From NCBI RefSeq assembly GCF_006335015.1, contig NZ_VDGT01000002.1, forward strand, positions 186,001 through 250,000: a stretch of DNA of 64,000 bases, read 5' to 3'. The translations under genes were made by a program, and so were the position numbers. This DNA comes from Streptomyces sedi (lineage in GTDB: Bacteria; Actinomycetota; Actinomycetes; Streptomycetales; Streptomycetaceae). Position 1 is the first letter of the stretch. Each line of letters starts with the position of its first letter. The notes beneath the pieces are model-generated. The model made no database searches. It was not told the DNA's origin and worked only from the letters and a program-made list of their open reading frames with translations. Below, one piece after another: positions 57,893 through 64,000 of this stretch.

Positions 57893-58921
57893 TCACGCGT
57901 CCGCGGCCAGCCGGCGCAGCGTCTCGGCCGCGCGTTCGGCGCGTGCCTCGCGGTGGCCGGTGCCGGCCCAGAGGTGGATCAGCCGGGTGTCGCCCGCCGC
58001 CGTCGCCGCGCGGCGGAGCGGCCCCGTGAGGTGGTGCAGCGCGGGATAGCCGGCCGGGGCCAGCGCGTCGTAGCGCGCGGTGAAGTGGTTGCGCAGGGCG
58101 CGCGCCGGGCGGCCGGTGAACGCGCGGGTGACGACCGTCCCGTTGAACGCCGGGTCCGCCAACGCCGCCCCGTGCGGGGCCGAGGCGCCGCTCTCCTCCG
58201 TCCGCAGCAGCACCGTCCCCACCATCACCGCCTCCGCGCCGGCGCGGAGCGCGGCGCTCACGCCCCCGGCGTGCGCGAGTCCGCCGGCCGCGAGGAGCGG
58301 GAGCGCCACGTCCCGCCGCACCTCGGCCACCAGATCGGGCAACGGAACGTCGGCCACCGGCCGTTCGGGAGTGAACGTCGCCGAGTGGCCGCCCGCCGCC
58401 GACGCCTGGACCACGAGCGCGTCGACGCCGGCCTCGGCGGCGGCGCGGGCCTCGGCGGCCGAGGTGACGGACTGCGCCACGAGCGTTCCGGACGCGCGCA
58501 GCGCCTCGACGACGGCGGGCTCCGGCAGGCCGAAGGTGAACGACACCAACGGAACCGGTGCCTTCAGCAGCAGCCGGACCTTCGCCTCCCAGTGGTCGTC
58601 GTCCTCGACCGGCGCCTCGGGCAGCGCGACGCCGTACCGTTCGGCCTCGGGACGCAGGGCCTCGGCATAGCGCCGGTAGTCGGCGGGCGGCACGGGCACC
58701 GGGCGCGGGGCGAAGACGTTGACGCCGAACGGCACCCCGGCCTCCCGGACCGCGCCGATCTGTTCCGCGAGCGCCTCGGGCGTCAGATAGCCGGCGGCGA
58801 CGAAGCCGAGACCGCCGGCCCGCCCGGCCGCCGCCACCAGCGCCGGGGTGCCCGCGCCGCCGGCCATCGGGGCGGCGCACACGGGCAGGGTCACTCCGAG
58901 CCGGTCGAGCAGTGGGTTCAC
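57893..58921 (-). CDS. Nitronate monooxygenase family flavoprotein
   Basis: A 342-residue FMN-dependent TIM-barrel enzyme of the nitronate monooxygenase/2-nitropropane dioxygenase family, which oxidises alkyl nitronates such as propionate-3-nitronate. Features: PVCAAPMAGGAGTPALVAA at the start, GVNVFAPRP, VQASAAGGHSATF with the catalytic histidine, AAGGLAHAGGVSAALRAGAEAVMVGT with phosphate-binding glycines, and LLRTEES. Starts at an ATG/GTG at 58921; stands alone. Confidence 0.9.
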   Translation of the reverse strand: MNPLLDRLGVTLPVCAAPMAGGAGTPALVAAAGRAGGLGFVAAGYLTPEALAEQIGAVREAGVPFGVNVFAPRPVPVPPADYRRYAEALRPEAERYGVALPEAPVEDDDHWEAKVRLLLKAPVPLVSFTFGLPEPAVVEALRASGTLVAQSVTSAAEARAAAEAGVDALVVQASAAGGHSATFTPERPVADVPLPDLVAEVRRDVALPLLAAGGLAHAGGVSAALRAGAEAVMVGTVLLRTEESGASAPHGAALADPAFNGTVVTRAFTGRPARALRNHFTARYDALAPAGYPALHHLTGPLRRAATAAGDTRLIHLWAGTGHREARAERAAETLRRLAADA

Positions 58922-59428
58922 GGTGGGCCTCCTTCGCGACGGCGACGCGCCTGTCCCGACGCCGGTTCCCGACGCCGGTTCCCGACGCTACGACGTGTGA
59001 CGCGCTTCGGGCACGGCCGTACCGGGGCGCGTGCGGTCCGCGGCGGCGCCGGCGCCCGGCCGCGCCGGAGTCCGGTGGTGAACCGGCCTAGCGACCGGCC
59101 CGTCAACCGGCCCGTCAACCTGTCTGTCGTAGCGCTGAGATGACGGTCCGTCGGGGGCGGGGCGAGGCGTCGGCGAGGGCCGTGGCTGTCAATGGATTCC
59201 GTCACGGGAAGTAATGACGGATGTCACTGCCGAGGGGGCGCCGCCGGGCGAAGACTGGATCACGTTGTGGAGGCGCTCGGCCTGGCTCCTCGGTCCCGGT
59301 TGACCCGTTGGCCGCGTGTGACCCCTTGGTTCACCGTGTCCCTGGTTCCCCGTGGCCTCGCCCGGTCGACACGCCGAAGGTGTGAGCGAGCGCGGCGCCC
59401 GGCGGGCGCCGCAGGGGAGGACGGACAG
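58922..59428. other. Intergenic region before the secreted hydrolase gene
   Basis: A 507-base divergent gap. ACCGGCCCGTCA is repeated directly at 59094-59105 and 59106-59117, placing two TTGACG hexamers on the minus strand, possible -35 boxes for the nitronate monooxygenase gene although no well-spaced -10 was found. Otherwise nothing convincing. Confidence 0.35.
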
Positions 59429-60886
59429 ATGAAGCGGTACCTGTCAATCGGGCTCGTCGTGGCCGCGGTCGCGGTCACGGCGGCCCCGGGGGTGGCCGGG
59501 GCGGCCACGCCCGACGGCCCCCGGTGGGGGGCGTGTCCCGAGGACGTGGCGGCCCCGGGGTTGGAGTGCGCGACGCTGGAGGTGCCGCTGGACTACGCGG
59601 ACCCGGACGGGCGGCAGATCGAGATCGCGATCTCGCGGCTGGCGAGCGAGGAGCCGTCCGAGCGGCGCGGCGTCCTGATGACCAACCCGGGCGGCCCCGG
59701 CGGCTCGGGGCTGGCGTACCCGGCCCAGCTCGCCGCCGGCGGGCTGCCGCAGGAGGTGCTGGACACGTACGACGTGATCGGCTTCGCCCCCAGGGGAGTC
59801 GGCGAGAGCACACCGGTGACCTGCGACCTGACCGAGGAGCAGCAGAGCCGGGGGAACTTCCCGACCTACGCGCACACCGACGCCGACGTGGAGCGCGAGG
59901 CCGAGTACGCCCGGGACATCGCGGAGCGCTGCGGGGACGCCGACACGGCGTGGATGCTGCCGCACATGACCACGGCGAACACGGCGCGTGACATGGACCG
60001 GATCCGGGAGGCGCTGGGCGAGTCGAAGGTCTCCTATCTGGGCGCCTCGTACGGCACCTATCTCGGCTCCGTGTACGCGGAGATGTTCCCGGAGCGCGGC
60101 GACCGGATGGTGCTCGACAGCGCGCTGGGCCCGGGCGGCTACGACATGACGGCGATGCGGAGGTTCGCCCCGGGATTCGAGGAACGCTTCCCCGACTTCG
60201 CGGAATACGCCGCGTCGCACCCCGAGTACGGCCTCGGCAGCACTCCGGACGAGGTGACGGAGAAGTTCTACGAGCTGGCCGAGCGGCTGGACGCCGAGCC
60301 GTCCCCGGAGGGGGTGGACGGGACGCTGTTCCGCGGACTGACCTTCGACCGGTTCTATGTCGACGCGCTGATGCCAATGGTGGCCGAGGCATGGCAGGCC
60401 CTCGACACGGGCCAGCCGCTGCCGGACGTGCCACCGGTGGCGGGGGACATGCAGAACCTGATGGCCTCGCGTTACGCCGTGATATGCGCGGACTCGCAGT
60501 GGCCCGACACGGTGGAGGCGTACCAGGAGGCCGTCGCGGTCGACCGGGAGCGGTACCCGATGCTGGGCGGCACCACGGCCAACATCGGCCCCTGCGCCTT
60601 CTGGCCGGCCGAGGCGACCGAGCCGCCGGTGAGCATAGGCGACGAGGGCCCGTCGAACATCCTGATCGTGCAGAACGAGCGCGACCCGGGGACGCCGCTG
60701 GCCGGCGCCCAGGAGCTGCGCGAGACGCTCGGCCAGCGCGCGACGCTGGTCACCGCCGACCAGGGCGGGCACGGCGTCTACCCGTTCGGGAGTAACGACT
60801 GCGCCAACGACTCGGTGACCACCTATCTGACCACCGGCGAACGCCCCTCGCAGGACCTCGCCTGCGCGGCTGAGCCGGCCGAGTAA
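59429..60886 (+). CDS. Secreted alpha/beta hydrolase, tripeptidyl aminopeptidase-like
   Basis: A 485-residue exported serine hydrolase of the Streptomyces Tap/SlpD group, which trims peptides outside the cell. Signal peptide at 1-26 (MKRYLSIGLVVAAVAVTAAPGVAGA). The oxyanion-hole segment TNPGGPGGSG is near residue 95, the nucleophile Ser in YLGASYGTYLG near 208, the Asp in NERDPGTP near 417 and the His in QGGHGVYPF near 447; the C-terminal domain is of the TAP type. The ATG at 59429 follows GGGGAGGAC. The next gene starts 15 bases later. Confidence 0.9.
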   Translation: MKRYLSIGLVVAAVAVTAAPGVAGAATPDGPRWGACPEDVAAPGLECATLEVPLDYADPDGRQIEIAISRLASEEPSERRGVLMTNPGGPGGSGLAYPAQLAAGGLPQEVLDTYDVIGFAPRGVGESTPVTCDLTEEQQSRGNFPTYAHTDADVEREAEYARDIAERCGDADTAWMLPHMTTANTARDMDRIREALGESKVSYLGASYGTYLGSVYAEMFPERGDRMVLDSALGPGGYDMTAMRRFAPGFEERFPDFAEYAASHPEYGLGSTPDEVTEKFYELAERLDAEPSPEGVDGTLFRGLTFDRFYVDALMPMVAEAWQALDTGQPLPDVPPVAGDMQNLMASRYAVICADSQWPDTVEAYQEAVAVDRERYPMLGGTTANIGPCAFWPAEATEPPVSIGDEGPSNILIVQNERDPGTPLAGAQELRETLGQRATLVTADQGGHGVYPFGSNDCANDSVTTYLTTGERPSQDLACAAEPAE

Positions 60887-60901
60887 CGGAGGAGGGCCCG
60901 C

Positions 60902-61552
60902 ATGTGGGAGGAATGGCGGCGCCGCCGGGCGGAGCAGCGAGTCAGGCCGGGAGACGGGCGCGCGCTACAGCGCTTCCGCTGGTGGCAGTTGCTCTTCCGC
61001 GCGCTGTTCCACCTTCGCCTGACGCGGCCCGACGGCGGGGCGGTGCTCTACACCGTCGACGTCAAGCACTGGATGAAAGGCTCGTCCGACGAGGTCAAAG
61101 CCCAGCTCTACCTCGACGGCAAGCAGCACGCCACCTCGAAGCTGCCCGCCCGCTTCCCGGTCCCGGACGGCAGCGTCGAGGTCGCCATGAGCACCTTCGG
61201 ACTGAAGCGCTGCCACTACGTGACCGACGCCGGGGCCGAGCACCAGCTCACCCCGGACCGCGCCTCCGCCGAGGGCCGCCGCGCGCGGTTCGAGCACACG
61301 AGTCCCGGGCTGAGCCGCGCGCTCGGCCGTCTCTCGGTGATCACGCTGATCGTCTCCCTGGCCCTGCTCCTCACCCAGGTCGCCGCCCCCCTCAGCGAGA
61401 TACCGGCGGTCGCCGAGCGCGTCGGCACGTTCTCCCCGCCCCGGCTGCCGGCGCTGCTCAACGTGGCGCTCGTGCTGTCCACGCTGCTCGCCAGCATGGA
61501 GCGCGCGCTGCGGCTGCGGTACCACTGGCTTCTCGACGGCGGAGTCGGCTGA
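60902..61552 (+). CDS. Membrane protein of unknown function
   Basis: A 216-residue protein. A basic start (WRRRRAEQRVRPG) leads to a 110-residue cytoplasmic domain with VLYTVDVKHWMKGSSDEVKAQLYLDGKQHATSKLP and VEVAMSTFGLKRCHYV, then two helices at about 145-165 and 185-203 (LSVITLIVSLALLLTQV, LPALLNVALVLSTLLASM). Not recognised. It follows the secreted hydrolase gene closely, and GGAGGAGGG precedes its ATG, so the two form a small unit. Confidence 0.7.
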   Translation: MWEEWRRRRAEQRVRPGDGRALQRFRWWQLLFRALFHLRLTRPDGGAVLYTVDVKHWMKGSSDEVKAQLYLDGKQHATSKLPARFPVPDGSVEVAMSTFGLKRCHYVTDAGAEHQLTPDRASAEGRRARFEHTSPGLSRALGRLSVITLIVSLALLLTQVAAPLSEIPAVAERVGTFSPPRLPALLNVALVLSTLLASMERALRLRYHWLLDGGVG

Positions 61553-61562
61553 GCCGCGCACC

Positions 61563-61655
61563 GGTTGACCACGCCCGGCCGCGCCGGTTGCCCGCCGCCG
61601 ACAGCGTCGGTGGTTGACCACGCCCGGCCGCGCCGGCCGAGGCGCGCCTCGGCCG
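61563..61655. repeat. 25-bp direct repeats and a 22-bp perfect palindrome
   Basis: A 25-base unit beginning GGTTGACCACGCCCGG occurs at 61563-61587 and 61612-61636. It is followed by a perfect palindrome at 61634-61655 with core GGCCGAGGCGCGCCTCGGCC. They occupy the gap between convergent genes. Confidence 0.9.
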
Positions 61656-61671
61656 AAAGGCCGCCGCCCCT

Positions 61672-61709
61672 CCTCCGCCCGTGAGCGCGCTCTCGCTCAC
61701 GGGCGGAGG
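61672..61709. terminator. Hairpin terminator between convergent genes
   Basis: A perfect 16-base stem (CCTCCGCCCGTGAGCG at 61672-61687 with its complement at 61694-61709) and a 6-base loop. Placed between two converging genes it can end transcription in both directions. Confidence 0.8.
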
Positions 61710-61745
61710 CTGTCGCCCGCGGACAGGGGAGAGACGGTGCGAAGT

Positions 61746-62546
61746 TCACCCCTTGGCGCGACTCTCGCGGACCGCCTCCACCGCCTCCCGGACCTCCGGA
61801 TCCTCGTCGGCCGCGAGCCCCTCCAGCAGCGCCGCGACCCCGGGCGTGGACCAGCCGGCGACCGCCCACACCAGGTCCTCCCGCACCCGGGCGTCGGGAT
61901 GCCCGGCCAGACGGCCCACCCGCGCGAGCGGCCCACGCCGCCGCATCCCGAACCAGTGCAGCGCCTCCCGCAACGCCCCCGGCTCCCCGGGATCGCCGGC
62001 AGCCGCGATCCTGGCCAGCAGCACCCGGGCCGGCGGCGGCGGACCATCCAGCGGATGGGGCAGCCGCTCCCGCAGCCGCCGAGCCCCGTACCCGCCGCGC
62101 ACCCGACACCCGTCACACGTGCAGGGACGCACCCCGTGCGCCTCCGGCCAGTACCGCCACCCCGCCACCTGCGGCGCGGCACGCACCCGATGCACCTCGC
62201 GCGGCCGGACCGCCCGGGGCACGAACACCTCCCAGCCGCGCGGGTCCTCCAACGCCGCGATCCGCCGCACCGCCTCCGAGGCGGTGACGCTCTCCCGCCG
62301 GCCCGAGTACCGCCCGACCCTCACCTCCTGGCCGTCGTCCAACCGCAGATGCACGGCCACCAGCCGCTCACGACCGCCGAAGCGCGCCAACTCCCGCAGC
62401 CACTGGTGGGTCAGGGTGTACGAGGGCAGCACCGGAAAGCAGTAGACCCCCCGCGCGCCGTCCGCGTCACGGCTCACGGCACGAAGCCCCGACCTCAGGA
62501 CACGCGAGGTGTTCGCCGCCGAGGTCAGATGCACGAACGTCGCCAT
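61746..62546 (-). CDS. ART-like N-terminal domain fused to HEAT-like repeats
   Basis: A 266-residue soluble protein. The first 125 residues (TFVHLTSAANTSRVLRSGLRA, GVYCFPVLPSYTLTHQWLREL, WEVFVPRAVRPREVHRVR) have the H-L-T-S...I/L-SGL pattern and spacing seen in ADP-ribosyltransferase-like folds. A PCTCDGCRVRGGYG cysteine set follows, and residues 170-266 are HEAT-like helices (HPDARVREDLVWAVAGWSTPGVAALLEGLAADEDPEVREAVEAV). Streptomyces homologues are annotated only as HEAT-repeat proteins. Function unknown. Confidence 0.65.
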   Translation of the reverse strand: MATFVHLTSAANTSRVLRSGLRAVSRDADGARGVYCFPVLPSYTLTHQWLRELARFGGRERLVAVHLRLDDGQEVRVGRYSGRRESVTASEAVRRIAALEDPRGWEVFVPRAVRPREVHRVRAAPQVAGWRYWPEAHGVRPCTCDGCRVRGGYGARRLRERLPHPLDGPPPPARVLLARIAAAGDPGEPGALREALHWFGMRRRGPLARVGRLAGHPDARVREDLVWAVAGWSTPGVAALLEGLAADEDPEVREAVEAVRESRAKG

Positions 62547-62697
62547 GGCACCCGAGGATAGGACGCGGCAACCTCCCACCCACCGGCGGCAACCGGGGTA
62601 CGCGGGCCCGGCGGGTCCGCCAGTTCCCCGCCCGGGCCGGCGGTGGCCCCGCGTCGCCGTTCGGCCGTCCCCACCCCCGCGACGGGAAGGTTGATCG

Positions 62698-64000
62698 ATG
62701 TTCCGAAGACTGCGCACGCTCCCCGCCTCCGGCCGGCGCCGCCGTGGCCTCGGCCTCGTCCTCGCGCTCGCCACCGCCGGCGTGCTCACCGGACCCGCAG
62801 CCTCGGCCGGCGCCCCGCCCGGGTCCGCCACCACGCCCGAGACCGCCACCGCCTACCCCCTCGCCACGGAGTCGGACCCCGGGACCCGGGCGGACAAGCA
62901 GACGCGCGCTCCCCAGTTCATGGTCGACGCGGGCGCCGAGACGGGGAACGTCGCCGAGTCCGAGCACTTCGCCGTCCGTTGGGGCGACGCGGTCGACGCC
63001 GTCGCGTGGGGCCGGGAGAACCGCGGGATCGACAACTATCCGCAGTGGGTCGCCGACCACATGGACGAGATCTACGCGTACTACGTCGACGAGGTCGGCT
63101 TCGTCGACCCCGCCGACCACCCGGTGGGCTCCCAGTACCGGATCAACCTCCATCTCTGCGGCACCTGGTCGGGCGACTTCCTACCGCCGGCGAACTGGGC
63201 GGGGGGCGACGACATCGGGCTCGGCCACATGTGTCTGCCGTACGACAAGGTCTGGGACGAGTGGGTCGAGTCGCACGAGTTCAACCATGTGCTGCAGATC
63301 TACGCCGTCGACCTCAACATCGCGGCCGGCCACGGTGGTGGCTGGGGCGCGGGCAACACGGCCGCCGGACCGGTCTGGGAAGCGCACGCCAACTACATGG
63401 CCCGGATGAAGCGCCCCGAGGTCGTCGTCGGCTCCGGCTACATCATCGACAGGCAGCACTATCGTTGGCTCTCCCAGGAGACCTACTACGGCGACTGGAT
63501 GCTGTTCAACACGATCCGTGAGCTCTACGGTCCGGACGTGATCGACCAGTTCTGGTACGAAGCCGAACAGGGCGAGCACCCCATCGACACCGTCAAGCGC
63601 GTTCTCGGTCTCGACCACGAGGCGTTCGCCGCGTTGATCGCCGAGTACACCTCGCGGCAGGTCGTCTACGACTTCGTGGACGGTGACTTGATCCGCGGCG
63701 ACCTGTGGACAGGCGGCGGCGACTACCGCCCGCTGCACACCGACCCGCTCCAGAGCCTGGGCGGCGACCGCTACCGCATCGCGGACAGCGACGCGCCGCA
63801 CCAGTACGGGCACAACACCATCCAGCTGAACCCGAGCGGCGACCAGGTCTCCGTCAGTCTGACCGGCGCCTCCGACCTCTCCGGCGCCGACTGGCGGTTC
63901 CGGCTCGCCGCGGTCTCGCCCGACTTCTCCGTCCGCTACAGCGAAGCCTTCGGCCCCGGCGAGACGGCGGGCTTCGGCCTCCAGGGCGGTGAGACCCATC
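62698..64000 (+). CDS. Secreted HExxH metallopeptidase-like protein (DUF6055-like), partial
   Basis: The first 434 residues of a gene cut by the window end. Residues 1-38 form a signal peptide (RRRRGLGLVLALATAGVLTGPAASA). ESEHFAVRWGDAVDA and the zinc-binding SHEFNHVLQIY near residue 198 are visible, with GPVWEAHANYMA about 37 residues later supplying a possible third ligand. The last part (LGGDRYRIADSDAPHQYGHNTIQL) starts a beta-rich domain. It resembles the DUF6055 group; proteolysis is plausible but unproved. The ATG at 62698 follows GGGAAGG. Confidence 0.8.
   Translation, partial: MFRRLRTLPASGRRRRGLGLVLALATAGVLTGPAASAGAPPGSATTPETATAYPLATESDPGTRADKQTRAPQFMVDAGAETGNVAESEHFAVRWGDAVDAVAWGRENRGIDNYPQWVADHMDEIYAYYVDEVGFVDPADHPVGSQYRINLHLCGTWSGDFLPPANWAGGDDIGLGHMCLPYDKVWDEWVESHEFNHVLQIYAVDLNIAAGHGGGWGAGNTAAGPVWEAHANYMARMKRPEVVVGSGYIIDRQHYRWLSQETYYGDWMLFNTIRELYGPDVIDQFWYEAEQGEHPIDTVKRVLGLDHEAFAALIAEYTSRQVVYDFVDGDLIRGDLWTGGGDYRPLHTDPLQSLGGDRYRIADSDAPHQYGHNTIQLNPSGDQVSVSLTGASDLSGADWRFRLAAVSPDFSVRYSEAFGPGETAGFGLQGGETH

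Overview
The window is very GC-rich, strongly coding-biased DNA with many GTG starts and 4-base stop/start overlaps. Its gene families (XRE/DUF5753 with DUF397, SARP, NsdA-like TPR regulator, RNase H/phosphatase fusion, SCO2322-type proteins) point to a Streptomyces or close relative. It reads as chromosome: core genes at 1-26.7 kb and about 44.4-64 kb flank a roughly 17 kb accessory block that begins just after the RNase P RNA gene. All identifications rest on reading the translated sequence and motifs; no database search was run.

Layout. 0-8.4 kb: phosphatase, methyltransferase, DedA, Cu/Zn superoxide dismutase, a yybP-ykoY (Mn2+) riboswitch in front of a TMEM165/GDT1 manganese exporter, a HAD phosphatase, a DHA2 drug exporter with an extra C-terminal winged-helix-like region, and a peptidoglycan-binding protein. 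8.4-15.1 kb: one minus-strand unit headed by a cobalamin riboswitch. It encodes a membrane-tethered alpha/alpha-toroid protein, a second membrane-tethered extracytoplasmic protein, and EcfT, a double EcfA and an ECF S component, all chained by 4-base overlaps. I read it as a B12 uptake system. 15.6-18.8 kb: glycosyltransferase, methyltransferase and alpha/alpha-toroid cassette. 22.7-26.7 kb: Nif3, zinc-ribbon protein, RNase H/phosphatase, YaaA and rnpB.

Accessory block, about 26.7-44.4 kb: an IS5-type transposase scar, an orphan GH-E-type nuclease toxin tail, a duplicated set of putative immunity genes with a 346-bp near-identical direct repeat, Nudix-like and DUF7848-like genes, an ATP-binding/XRE/DUF397 regulatory set, a 1.3 kb decayed stretch, a full Rhs toxin ending in an ADP-ribosyltransferase (HYD1-type) domain with its immunity gene, an NsdA-like regulator, a three-gene operon of unknown function whose first two products share a conspicuous motif, and a SARP regulator with three 11-bp direct repeats upstream.

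Right arm, 44.4-64 kb: ordinary metabolic and regulatory genes, many as divergent regulator/target pairs with palindromes between them (XRE-cupin/MFS, TetR/aldo-keto reductase, MarR/second enolase). It also carries a second MurG, arylamine N-acetyltransferase, MazG-like protein, nitronate monooxygenase, secreted tripeptidyl-aminopeptidase-like hydrolase, an ART-like/HEAT-like protein, and a secreted HExxH protein cut by the window end. Several genes appear to be expressed from leaderless transcripts.
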